Shown: one piece after another, positions 7,089-14,946 of the stretch | How positions within the stretch are numbered: position 1 is the stretch's first letter | Layout: each line of letters opens with the position of its first letter | Assembly: GCA_036374435.1 (NCBI GenBank) | Contig: DASUTU010000123.1 | Location: forward strand, 13,445 to 77,444 | Direction: 5' to 3' | Origin: CALGFI01 sp036374435 | GTDB lineage: Bacteria; Actinomycetota; UBA4738; HRBIN12 | Length of the DNA stretch: 64,000 bases | Position numbers and translations under genes: made by a program | The notes under the pieces: model-generated | Database searches by the model: none | What the model saw: the letters and a program-made list of their open reading frames with translations, nothing else | Told to the model about the DNA's origin: nothing

Positions 7089-8708
7089 CTAGAAGTCCAT
7101 GTCGCCGCCGCCGGGCATCGGCGGGGCCTTCTCCTTCTCGGGCTTCTCGGCCACGACCGCCTCGGTCGTGAGGAACAGGGCCGCGATCGAGGCCGCGTTC
7201 TGCAGCGCCGAACGCGTGACCTTGGTCGGGTCGATGATCCCGGCCTTGAACATGTCCTCGTAGTCGCCGGTCGCGGCGTTCAGGCCGGTTCCGACGTCCA
7301 GGCCCCGGACCTTCTCCACGACGACCCCGCCCTCGAGGCCGGCGTTCACCGCGATCTGCTTGATCGGCTCCTCGAGCGCCCGGCGGACGATCGCCGCGCC
7401 GGTGAGCTCGTCGCCCTCGAGGTCCACCTTGTCGAGCGCGGCCTGCGCGCCCAGCAGGGCCACGCCGCCGCCGGGCACGACGCCCTCCTCGACGGCCGCC
7501 TTGGTGGACTGCACGGCGTCCTCGATGCGGTGCTTCTTCTCCTTGAGCTCGACCTCGGTGGCCGCGCCGACCTTGATCACCGCGACGCCGCCGGCCAGGC
7601 GCGCCAGGCGCTCCTGGAGCTTCTCGCGGTCGTAGTCGGAGTCGGTCTTCTCGATCTCGGCCTTGATCTGGTTGATCCGGCCCTTGATGTCCTCTTCCTT
7701 GCCGCCGCCCTCGACGATCGTGGTGTCGTCCTTCATCACCATGATCTTGCGGGCGGTGCCGAGCAGGTCGAGCGTGGCGTTCTCGAGCTTCAGGCCGACC
7801 TCCTCGGAGATGACCTGGCCGCCGGTCAGGATCGCGATGTCCTGGAGCATGGCCTTGCGGCGGTCGCCGAACCCGGGGGCCTTGACGGCGGCCGAGCGGA
7901 ACGTGCCGCGGACCTTGTTCACGACCAGCGTGGCGAGCGCCTCACCCTCCACGTCTTCGGCGATGATCAGCAGCGGCTTGCCCGTCTGCATGACCTTCTC
8001 GAGCACGGGCAGAAGGTCCTTGACCGCGCTGATCTTCGAGTTCGCGATCAGGATGTAGGGCTCCTCGAGATCGGTCTCCATCCGCTCGGGGTCGGTCACG
8101 AAATACGCCGAGATGTAGCCCTTGTCGAACCGCATGCCCTCGACGAGCTCGAGCTCCATGCCGAAGGTGTTCGACTCCTCGACGGTGATGACCCCGTCTT
8201 TGCCGACCTTGTCGACGGCCTCGGCGATCTGTTCGCCGATCTCGGGGTCGGCCGCCGAGATCGCGCCGACGTGGGCGATCTCGTCTTTCGCCTCGATGTC
8301 CTTCGACTGGTTCTTGATGCTCTCCACGGCGAGCTCGACGGCGCGCTCGATGCCCCGCTTGATCGCCATGGGGTTGGCCCCGGCGGCCACGTTGCGCAGG
8401 CCCTCCTTGACGATGGCTTGCGCGAGCACGGTCGCCGTGGTCGTCCCGTCGCCGGCGACGTCGTCGGTCTTCTTCGCGACCTCCTTGACGAGCTCGGCGC
8501 CGACCTTCTCGAGGGGGTCCTCGAGCTCGATCTCCTTGGCGATCGAGACGCCGTCGTTGGTGATCGTGGGGGCGCCCCACTTCTTCTCGAGGACGACGTT
8601 GCGTCCCTTGGGCCCGAGGGTGATCTTCACCGCGTTCGCGAGCATGTCCATGCCGCGCTCGAGGGCCCGACGCGCTTCCTCGTCGTACGAGATGATCTTC
8701 GGTGCCAT
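7089..8708 (-). CDS. groL: Chaperonin GroEL (Hsp60)
   Basis: A 539-aa 60-kDa chaperonin that folds cytoplasmic proteins in an ATP-driven double ring. Family signatures include the nucleotide-binding ITLGPKGRNVVLEKK near the N-terminus, VAGDGTTTATVLAQAI, the catalytic Asp region and EEGVVPGGGVALL near residue 405. It ends in GGGDMDF, a Gly-poor tail rather than the GGM repeats of some paralogues. No groES gene is next to it, so this is a solo groL, as often seen for the essential actinobacterial copy. Expression is set by a TTGCCA-N17-TAGCAT promoter with a CIRCE operator directly downstream, so HrcA control and heat induction are expected. Confidence 0.97.
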   Translation of the reverse strand: MAPKIISYDEEARRALERGMDMLANAVKITLGPKGRNVVLEKKWGAPTITNDGVSIAKEIELEDPLEKVGAELVKEVAKKTDDVAGDGTTTATVLAQAIVKEGLRNVAAGANPMAIKRGIERAVELAVESIKNQSKDIEAKDEIAHVGAISAADPEIGEQIAEAVDKVGKDGVITVEESNTFGMELELVEGMRFDKGYISAYFVTDPERMETDLEEPYILIANSKISAVKDLLPVLEKVMQTGKPLLIIAEDVEGEALATLVVNKVRGTFRSAAVKAPGFGDRRKAMLQDIAILTGGQVISEEVGLKLENATLDLLGTARKIMVMKDDTTIVEGGGKEEDIKGRINQIKAEIEKTDSDYDREKLQERLARLAGGVAVIKVGAATEVELKEKKHRIEDAVQSTKAAVEEGVVPGGGVALLGAQAALDKVDLEGDELTGAAIVRRALEEPIKQIAVNAGLEGGVVVEKVRGLDVGTGLNAATGDYEDMFKAGIIDPTKVTRSALQNAASIAALFLTTEAVVAEKPEKEKAPPMPGGGDMDF

Positions 8709-8780
8709 ACCCTGCCCTCCTCTTCTGGCTCTGGTTGGCCCTGCTTCCGATGCCTGCCCAGCGACTCCCGGCTCCGACTG

Positions 8781-8838
8781 CTAGCACTCTGAGGCGCCGA
8801 GTGCTAAGAATGCTAACCAGGACCCGCGTCGGTGGCAA
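8781..8838 (-). promoter_or_regulatory. groL promoter with CIRCE operator
   Basis: On the minus strand TTGCCA (8833-8838) and TAGCAT (8810-8815) are 17 bp apart. Directly downstream, at 8781-8807, lies TTAGCACTC-N9-GAGTGCTAG, an almost exact CIRCE inverted repeat, the HrcA binding site. It is 73 bp before the groL start. Confidence 0.92.
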
Positions 8839-8864
8839 GGTCCAGATCCCGCGTCCGACCGCCC

Positions 8865-9446
8865 TCAGGCGCGGCCGGAGCAGTTCCGGGGGACCTCGAC
8901 GGAGATCAGGAGATCGCCCGGGTCGGCGTCGTACGTGTCTCGGGCGGAGCCGCCGTTTCCGACGTCGTTGCCCTCCACCCCGTCGTTCGTGGTCACGCAG
9001 AAGTCGAGGGCGCGGCCGCCCCGAGCGATGTCCGACCCAGGACCTCCGCCCACGTAGTCCCGCCCCGGGCCCCCCTTCGCGCGGTCGTTCCCGGGGCCGC
9101 CGTTGACGAGGTCGGCGCCGCGCTCGCCGTGGACCAGGTCGTCGCCGGGGCCGCCGTTGATCCGGTCGTTCCCCCGGCCGCCGAAGATCCGGTCGTCGCC
9201 ACCCCGCCCGACGATGGCGTCGTCGCCGTTCAGGCCGCAGATGACGTCGTCGCCGGGCGTTCCGCGCAGGTGGTCGTTGCCGTTGGTTCCGACGATCGTG
9301 CACACGAGGTCGGACTGGGGACCCGGACGGACCGGGGCCGGCGAGGCCGGGGTGACGATCTCGGGCGCGACCGTCGGCGGCGCCTCCTCACCGCCGGTGC
9401 CGCCCGGCGTGCAGCCGAGGAGCAGCAGGCCGCCGGCGACGGCCAC
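8865..9446 (-). CDS. RTX-like calcium-binding repeat lipoprotein
   Basis: A 193-aa protein with a lipobox (LLLLGC) close to the N-terminus, a Pro-rich linker and then about nine tandem nonapeptide repeats of the GGxGxDxhx type (for example GGRGNDRIN, GGPGDDLVH). These fold into a Ca2+-binding parallel beta roll in hemolysin-type proteins. Two Cys pairs may brace the roll ends. The GTG at 9446 is the only possible conventional start because a stop lies 11 codons upstream, which leaves an unusually short signal peptide without basic residues. The protein is probably surface-anchored; its role is unknown. Confidence 0.75.
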   Translation of the reverse strand: MAVAGGLLLLGCTPGGTGGEEAPPTVAPEIVTPASPAPVRPGPQSDLVCTIVGTNGNDHLRGTPGDDVICGLNGDDAIVGRGGDDRIFGGRGNDRINGGPGDDLVHGERGADLVNGGPGNDRAKGGPGRDYVGGGPGSDIARGGRALDFCVTTNDGVEGNDVGNGGSARDTYDADPGDLLISVEVPRNCSGRA

Positions 9447-9493
9447 GATCCCGGCTCGAACGCTCCCCGAGATGCCCTAGTTCCCCACCCGGA

Positions 9494-11461
9494 TCACTCT
9501 TCACCGCCGCCCGCGCCGGCGTCGACCATCGTGTGGATCTGCTCGACGATCTCGGCGTTGGCCAGCGTGGTGACGTCGCCGAGCGGGCGTCCCTGCGCGA
9601 CGTCGCGGAGGAGGCGGCGCATGATCTTCCCCGACCGCGTCTTCGGCAGGTCGGCGCTGAAGATGATCCCGTGCGGGCGGGCGATCTTCCCGATCTTCTC
9701 CGAGACGTGGTTCCGGAGCTCCTTGGCGACCTCCTCGGTGCCCTCGAACCCGGATTTCAACGTGACGAACGCCACGATGGCCTCGCCGACCAGCTCGTCG
9801 GGGCGCGAGACGACCGCGGCCTCCGCCACCTTCGAGTTGTCGACGAGCGCGCTCTCGATCTCGTAGGTCGACAGCCGGTGGCCGGCGACGTTCATCACGT
9901 CGTCGATCCTCCCGAGGAGCCAGTAGTACCCCTCCTCGTCGCGTTTGGCCCCGTCGCCCGCCACGTAGACCTCGTTGCCGTATTGGGAGTAATAGGTCTG
10001 CACGAACCGATCGGGGTCGCCCCAGATCGTCCTGGCGATCGCCGGCCACGGCCGCGTGAGGACGAGGTACCCACCGCCGCCCAGCGGCACGGAGTTGCCC
10101 GTCTGGTCGTAGACGTCGGCCACCACCCCCGGGAAGGGGAACGTCGCCGAGCCGGGCTTGAGCGGGGTGATGCCCGGGAGCGGCGTGATGAGGATCGCGC
10201 CGGTCTCCGTCTGCCACCACGTGTCCACGATCGGGCACTTCTCGCCGCCGATGAACTCCCAGTACCACACCCAGGCCTCCGGGTTGATCGGCTCGCCGAC
10301 GGTGCCGAGCAGCCGGAGCGAGGACAGGTCGTGTTTCTGGGGGAACTCCACGCCCCATCGCATGAACGCCCGGATGGCGGTGGGCGCCGTGTACAGGATC
10401 GTGGCCTTGTACTTCTCGACGATCTGCCAGAACCGGTCCTTGTCCGGCCAGTCCGGGGCGCCTTCGTAGATGATCCCGGTCGTGTGGTTGGCCAGCGGGC
10501 CGTACACGATGTACGAGTGTCCCGTGACCCACCCGATGTCCGCGGCGCACCAGAACACGTCGTCGTCGTGGATGTCGAAGATCATCTGGTGGCTCGCCGC
10601 GACCTGCGTCAGGTAGCCGCCGGTCGTGTGCACGATCCCTTTGGGTTTGCCCGTGGTGCCGCTCGTGTACAGCAGGTACAGCGGGTCCTCGGCCTCCATG
10701 TGTTCGGGCTCGCACTGAACGGGTTGGTCCGCGATCAGCTCGTGGTACCAGACGTCGCGTCCGGGGGTGAACGCGTGGTCGCCGCCGGTCCGCTTGACGG
10801 TCACCACGTGCTCGATGGAGGGGCAGTCGGCCACGGCCTCGTCGGCGTTGGCCTTCAGCGGAACCTCGCTGCCTCGCCGGTACCCGCCGTCGGAGGTGAC
10901 CAGGACCTTGGCCTGAGCATCGTTGATCCGATCGCGGAGGGAGTCGGCGGAGAACCCACCGAACACCACCGAGTGCGGAGCGCCGATGCGCGCGCAGGCG
11001 AGCATCGCCACGGGCAGCTCGGGGACCATGCCCAGGTAGATCGCCACGCGGTCGCCCCGCTGCACGCCGAGCGACTTGAGCCCGTTGGCGAATCGGCATA
11101 CCTCGTCCAGAAGCTCGCCGTAGGTGATGACCCGCTCTTCTCCGGGTTCGCCTTCCCAGTGGTAGGCCACCTTGTCGCCCCCGCCGGCCTCGACGTGCCG
11201 GTCCAGGCAGTTGTAGGTGGCGTTCAGGGTGCCGCCCGAGAACCACCTGACCCACGGCGGGGTCCAGTCCATGACCGTGTCCCAGCGCTTGAACCACGAC
11301 AGGCGGTCGGCCTGCTCTGCCCAAAACCCCTCGTGGTCGGCATCCGCCTTCTCGTAAGGCGAACGATCCTGAACCAATGCGTGGGCGCGAAACTCCTCGC
11401 TCGGCTCGAACACCCGGTCCTCGGAGAGCAGCGCGGCGATGTTCTGCTGGACGTCGGCCAT
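9494..11461 (-). CDS. acsA: Acetyl-CoA synthetase
   Basis: A 655-aa AMP-forming ligase making acetyl-CoA from acetate, ATP and CoA through an acetyl-adenylate. The ATG at 11461 is preceded by GGAGGAAGGA and gives MADVQQNIAALL, the normal length for the family. Signatures are the P-loop YTSGTTGKPKG, WWQTETGAILITP, the hinge region LGRIDDVMNVAGHRLST and the C-terminal PKTRSGKIMRR, which contains the Lys acetylated in regulation of this enzyme. The acetate pocket Trp (VDTWWQTETG) is kept, favouring acetate over longer acids. It is transcribed alone. Confidence 0.96.
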   Translation of the reverse strand: MADVQQNIAALLSEDRVFEPSEEFRAHALVQDRSPYEKADADHEGFWAEQADRLSWFKRWDTVMDWTPPWVRWFSGGTLNATYNCLDRHVEAGGGDKVAYHWEGEPGEERVITYGELLDEVCRFANGLKSLGVQRGDRVAIYLGMVPELPVAMLACARIGAPHSVVFGGFSADSLRDRINDAQAKVLVTSDGGYRRGSEVPLKANADEAVADCPSIEHVVTVKRTGGDHAFTPGRDVWYHELIADQPVQCEPEHMEAEDPLYLLYTSGTTGKPKGIVHTTGGYLTQVAASHQMIFDIHDDDVFWCAADIGWVTGHSYIVYGPLANHTTGIIYEGAPDWPDKDRFWQIVEKYKATILYTAPTAIRAFMRWGVEFPQKHDLSSLRLLGTVGEPINPEAWVWYWEFIGGEKCPIVDTWWQTETGAILITPLPGITPLKPGSATFPFPGVVADVYDQTGNSVPLGGGGYLVLTRPWPAIARTIWGDPDRFVQTYYSQYGNEVYVAGDGAKRDEEGYYWLLGRIDDVMNVAGHRLSTYEIESALVDNSKVAEAAVVSRPDELVGEAIVAFVTLKSGFEGTEEVAKELRNHVSEKIGKIARPHGIIFSADLPKTRSGKIMRRLLRDVAQGRPLGDVTTLANAEIVEQIHTMVDAGAGGGEE

Positions 11462-11607
11462 GTCGGTCCTTCCTCCTGTTCTGGAGTCCCGACCAGGCAT
11501 GGTAGCCCGGTGCCTGGGCGTTCGGGGACCCGCCCAGCCCTGCCCAACACGTCCGAACGGCCCGGGTGCTTGCATCCGTGCCTGGGACGGGCCAGCATCG
11601 TGCCTAC

Positions 11608-11629
11608 GAGGCCGCCATGAGGCGGCCTC
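11608..11629 (+). other. Hairpin upstream of the DUF5679 gene
   Basis: A perfect 9-bp inverted repeat (11608-11616 and 11621-11629) with an ATGA loop lies 29 bp before the start of the small zinc-ribbon gene. It could be a terminator for incoming transcription or a 5' leader structure. No T run follows. Confidence 0.4.
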
Positions 11630-11657
11630 CGAGCCTGTTGGGGGAAGGAGGCCCGGG

Positions 11658-11813
11658 GTGGCCATGTACGAGGCGTACTGCGTCAAGTGCCGCGCCAAAC
11701 GGGAGTTCGAGGGCACGGTCGTCGAACTCAAGAACGGCCGGAAGGCCGCTCAGGGCACGTGCCCGGTGTGTGGCACCAAGGTGATGCGGATCCTGGGCAA
11801 GAGCGCATCGTAG
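11658..11813 (+). CDS. DUF5679 zinc-ribbon protein
   Basis: A 51-aa protein from GTG 11658 (GGAGG 6 bp upstream; ATG 11664 is the alternative). It has two Cys pairs, YCVKCRAK and CPVCGTK, which should form one zinc ribbon, with a KNGRKAAQG strand between them. This is the DUF5679 family, found in actinobacteria and some Chloroflexota, and without known function. The length is normal. It is a single-gene unit between divergent acsA and the convergent Rrf2 gene. Confidence 0.8.
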   Translation: MAMYEAYCVKCRAKREFEGTVVELKNGRKAAQGTCPVCGTKVMRILGKSAS

Positions 11814-11877
11814 GAAGCCGGCCGGGCCGAGGACCGGCCTCGCCCACCTCTGCCCCGGCTCGGGTCCTGCTCGGGCC

Positions 11878-12348
11878 TCAGCTCAGGCCGGAGAGAAGTT
11901 GCTCCGGCGTGAAGACCGTCGGGCCGGCGGTGCGCTGGTGGCGCTCCACCAGGTCCGCCACGGAGGTCTCCTCGAAGACCCGCTGGATGGCGCGGGCGAC
12001 CTCGCCCCAGAACCCCTGGAGGCCGCATCTGGAGTCGGCGAAACACGTGTGATCGGTGGGCTCGAGGCAGAACATCGGGTAGAGCTGACCCTCGATCGCG
12101 TCGGCGATCTGGGCCACCGAGATCTCCTCGGGGGCCCCGGCCAGCCGGCAGCCCCCACCGGCACCCCGGAAGCTCTGCACGAGCCCCGCCTTGTGCAGCG
12201 CCCCGAGCTGCTGTTCCAGGAACCGAAGCGGGATCTGCTGCGCCGTGGCGATCTCCCTCGCCGGAACGAGCGTGGGGCTCTCGCGGCGCAAGGCGAGCTC
12301 GATCATCGCCCGCATGGCGTATTCGAGCTTCTGCGAGATCTTGAGCAT
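11878..12348 (-). CDS. Rrf2-family transcriptional regulator with three cysteines
   Basis: A 156-aa winged-helix regulator. The N-terminus (MLKISQKLEYAMRAMIELAL) and the recognition helix (PLRFLEQQLGALHKAGLVQSFRGAGGG) are classic Rrf2/IscR/NsrR. Three Cys in MFCLEP, HTCFAD and SRCGL have C-x7-C-x5-C spacing, suitable for an iron-sulfur cluster, so it probably senses Fe-S status, nitric oxide or redox state. TAAACT (12358-12363, minus strand) lies only 9 bp before the ATG, pointing to a leaderless transcript. No target gene can be identified; the nearby genes are a DUF5679 protein and a GT20 enzyme. Confidence 0.88.
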   Translation of the reverse strand: MLKISQKLEYAMRAMIELALRRESPTLVPAREIATAQQIPLRFLEQQLGALHKAGLVQSFRGAGGGCRLAGAPEEISVAQIADAIEGQLYPMFCLEPTDHTCFADSRCGLQGFWGEVARAIQRVFEETSVADLVERHQRTAGPTVFTPEQLLSGLS

Positions 12349-12518
12349 GTCAGGCCTAGTTTAGCCAGCGTGAGGGCCGATTCGGGAGTGGCGGCGAGCC
12401 CGCCCAGGGGGCGGGTCAGACCCCGTCGGGCCCGGCCTGAGACAGGAGCGCCCGACTAGACTCGGGTTGTGCTTCCCGTCGCCCCCGCTCCGGTCCCTCG
12501 CGCACCGGGAGGCCGGAC

Positions 12519-14033
12519 GTGAGCCCGACGGGCCGCCCGTTGATCGTCGCCTCCAACCGCGGGCCGGTGACGTTCGAGCCGGGCCCGGACGGTGAGCTCG
12601 AGCTCCACCGCGGCGCCGGGGGCCTGGTCACCGCCCTGATCGGGGCCATGCACGACGCTGGAGGCCTGTGGGTGGCGGCGGCTCGCTCCGAAGGCGACCG
12701 GCAGATGGTGGCGCAGACCGGGGACGGCCGGATCGACCTGCAGAAGTACGGATCCCCGTACCACGTGCGGTACCTCGACATCGCGCCGGACGACTACGAC
12801 GCGTACTACAACGGCGTCTCGAACGGGCTGTTGTGGTTCGCCCATCACTACCTCTGGGACACGGTGCGCTCCCCCGCGTTCGGGGACGAGGCGAAGCAGG
12901 CGTGGCAACGATACGTCGAGGTCAACCACCGCTTCGCCGAGGCGCTGGCAGAAGAGGGCGCCGCATCGTCCGAGGAGCCCGCGTACCTGGTCCAGGACTA
13001 CCACCTCGCGCTCGTGCCGAGGTTCCTTCGCGAGCTCCGGCCGCAGGCCCTGATCTCGCACTTCTCGCACACCTCGATCGCCGGACCCACCTACTTCCGG
13101 ATGCTCCCGGTCGAGATCCACGACCAGCTCCTGCACGGGATGCTCGGCGCCGACGTGTTGGGGTTCCACTCCCATGCCTGGGCGGAGAACTTCATGCTCT
13201 CGGCCCGGCAGCTTCCCGGTGCCCGGGTCGACCTCGGTCGCTCGCGGGTCGTGGTCGGCGGCCGGGACGTGGCCGTCCGCGTCCACCCCATCTCGGTCGA
13301 CGGGGCGGCCATGCGCGAGGCGGCGGCGAGCCCCGAGGTTCGGACGCTGCGCCGGGACCTGGCGCGCTGGAAAGGCGATCAGCGTCTGCTGCTGCGCGTC
13401 GACCGGCTCGAGCTGACCAAGAACATCGTCCGCGGGTTCCACGCATTCGAGATGTTGCTGAAGCGACGGCCGCCCTGGCGAGGCCGAGTGCGGTTCCTCG
13501 CGATGTTGTCTCCCTCGCGCGGCGACGTCCCGGAGTACCGGGAGTACGGGGACCTCGCTCTGGCCGAGGCCGAGCGGATCAACCGCGAGCTCGGGGACGA
13601 CGGCTGGACACCGATCGAGGTTCGACTGGCCGACGACTACCTGGGGGCGCTCGCCGCGTACGGCCTGTATGACGTGTTGTTCGTCAACCCGGTGATCGAC
13701 GGGATGAACCTGGTGGCGATGGAGGGGCCGGTGCTCAACCGGCGGCAGGGGGTCCTGGTCCTGTCGCGCAACGCCGGGGCGTTCGGACGGCTGGGTCGGT
13801 ACGCCCTGCCGGTGAACCCATTCGACCTCGGCGAGATGTGCGAGGCGCTCGAGCGGGCGCTCGACATGCCGTTCGACGAACGCACCAGGCGGGCGCGGGG
13901 GCTGTCCCGTCTGGTGTTGTCCAACCCGCCCGAGCGGTGGGTCCGCGAACAGCTCGAAGATCTGGAACGTTCGCGCCGACGTCGTCTCGAGGTGGCGGAA
14001 GGTCAGCCGCGCCGAGGGCAGCTCAGCGCGTGA
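12519..14033 (+). CDS. otsA: GT20 alpha,alpha-trehalose-phosphate synthase
   Basis: A 504-aa retaining glycosyltransferase that would join a nucleotide-glucose to glucose 6-phosphate. The GTG at 12519 has GGGAGG 6 bp upstream. Key positions of the family are present: SNRGP and GGLVTAL in the N-terminal lobe, YLVQDYHLALVP, DRLELTKN with the phosphate-binding Arg and Lys, and VIDGMNLVAMEG with the donor-binding DGMN and Glu. The DRLELTKN variant differs from the DRLDYTKG of classical OtsA, so the acceptor could differ. No otsB phosphatase is adjacent. Confidence 0.82.
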   Translation: MSPTGRPLIVASNRGPVTFEPGPDGELELHRGAGGLVTALIGAMHDAGGLWVAAARSEGDRQMVAQTGDGRIDLQKYGSPYHVRYLDIAPDDYDAYYNGVSNGLLWFAHHYLWDTVRSPAFGDEAKQAWQRYVEVNHRFAEALAEEGAASSEEPAYLVQDYHLALVPRFLRELRPQALISHFSHTSIAGPTYFRMLPVEIHDQLLHGMLGADVLGFHSHAWAENFMLSARQLPGARVDLGRSRVVVGGRDVAVRVHPISVDGAAMREAAASPEVRTLRRDLARWKGDQRLLLRVDRLELTKNIVRGFHAFEMLLKRRPPWRGRVRFLAMLSPSRGDVPEYREYGDLALAEAERINRELGDDGWTPIEVRLADDYLGALAAYGLYDVLFVNPVIDGMNLVAMEGPVLNRRQGVLVLSRNAGAFGRLGRYALPVNPFDLGEMCEALERALDMPFDERTRRARGLSRLVLSNPPERWVREQLEDLERSRRRRLEVAEGQPRRGQLSA

Positions 14034-14048
14034 CGGACGCTTGACGAG

Positions 14049-14627
14049 TCAGCCTCCCGCGATGCGGTTGGGGTAGGCCTGAGCGTAGTCCTGGCCGATG
14101 TTGACCACGAGTTGAACGCCCTCCTCGACCTCCTGGTCGGCAGGAAGGCGAGCCGACCGGATGGTGTCACCGATCCTCCTGAAGAAGCGGCTGTTGGTCA
14201 GGAACTCGGCCTCGATGCGATCGCGGCGGCTCGCGTAGAAGACCGTGGTCGTGGACGACACCGCAGGGGCGTTCCCGGGGTCGATGGCCTGGTACTCGAA
14301 CTCCTCGACGAGAAGGGTGGTGGTGTCGCCGGCCAGGCCGTCCACGCCGGCCGCGTTCAGCACCTGGACGACGGTGCCGGCCACGGACGGGCTGGGCTGG
14401 TTCTGAGGCGGTTCGGTCTCCGTCGGGCTCGGGGAGGGCGTGGTCGTGACAGTCGGACCGTCGTCGGGGAGCGCGCCGGTGCCGCCGGCTCCGGGCGAGG
14501 TCAGGAACGCCTGGTTGATCACCACCACCCCGCCGACCACGAGGGCGACGATGAGGGCGAACCGGATCGTGCTGGTGGCCATGGAGAAGAGGAAGCTCCT
14601 GTTGGTCGGCGGCTCGTGCCGGCCCAT
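14049..14627 (-). CDS. Membrane-anchored LytR C-terminal domain protein
   Basis: A 192-aa single-pass protein: a membrane helix at about residues 20-40 (IRFALIVALVVGGVVVI), a Thr/Pro/Glu linker, then an extracellular LytR_C domain starting VVQVLNAAGVDGLAGDTTTLL and ending QLVVNIGQDYAQ. The ATG at 14627, right after the upstream stop (TAGGATG), was chosen over 14654. This domain occurs on LCP proteins that attach glycopolymers to peptidoglycan and also alone. The pairing with DUF3263 directly upstream is conserved across actinobacteria. A cell-envelope role is inferred. Confidence 0.82.
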   Translation of the reverse strand: MGRHEPPTNRSFLFSMATSTIRFALIVALVVGGVVVINQAFLTSPGAGGTGALPDDGPTVTTTPSPSPTETEPPQNQPSPSVAGTVVQVLNAAGVDGLAGDTTTLLVEEFEYQAIDPGNAPAVSSTTTVFYASRRDRIEAEFLTNSRFFRRIGDTIRSARLPADQEVEEGVQLVVNIGQDYAQAYPNRIAGG

Positions 14628-14628
14628 C

Positions 14629-14916
14629 CTACCCTTGCGAGACGGGGCGCCCAAGCTGGCGCACCAGGCGAGCCACGCGGCGAGAGTCGCGGAGGCGGCG
14701 GAGGCGGCGCACGAGCACCGGATCGAACGCGAGCGCCTCCGGCCGATCTAGGGCGCTCACCAGGATCTGGTGGTAGCGGGTCGGGGTGATGCCCAGCCGC
14801 TCGCGGATCGCTCGCTCCTTCGACCACCCGGGGACGCGTCCCGACCGCTCGAACTCGAGCACCCGCAGGGCCAGCTCGTCCAGGCTGGGAGCCGGGACCG
14901 ATCGCGTCACGCTCAC
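14629..14916 (-). CDS. DUF3263 small protein
   Basis: A 95-aa protein starting from GTG 14916. Its core ALRVLEFERSGRVPGWSKERAIRERLGITPTRYHQIL is the DUF3263 signature, a helical domain that resembles a helix-turn-helix and is nearly universal in actinobacteria. Its stop is 1 bp before the start of the LytR_C gene, indicating one operon. A DNA-binding role has been suggested from fold only and is not established. The C-terminus is Arg-rich. Confidence 0.85.
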   Translation of the reverse strand: MSVTRSVPAPSLDELALRVLEFERSGRVPGWSKERAIRERLGITPTRYHQILVSALDRPEALAFDPVLVRRLRRLRDSRRVARLVRQLGRPVSQG

Positions 14917-14946
14917 GCCTCGGAGGCTACCAACGGCCTCTGACGA

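Noticed and set aside
7089..8708. Expectation of a groES-groEL operon
   Set aside because: No groES-like frame of about 100 codons is found on either side of groL; this is a solo groL.
6258..8792. An 844-codon plus-strand open frame antisense to groL
   Set aside because: It is a mirror of groL codon bias (Leu/Asp/Val/Gly repeats). GroEL on the minus strand is complete with its own promoter.
8911..9300. Regularly spaced repeats that look like an array
   Set aside because: They are 27-bp coding repeats of RTX nonapeptides in frame, without unique spacers, so this is not a CRISPR array.
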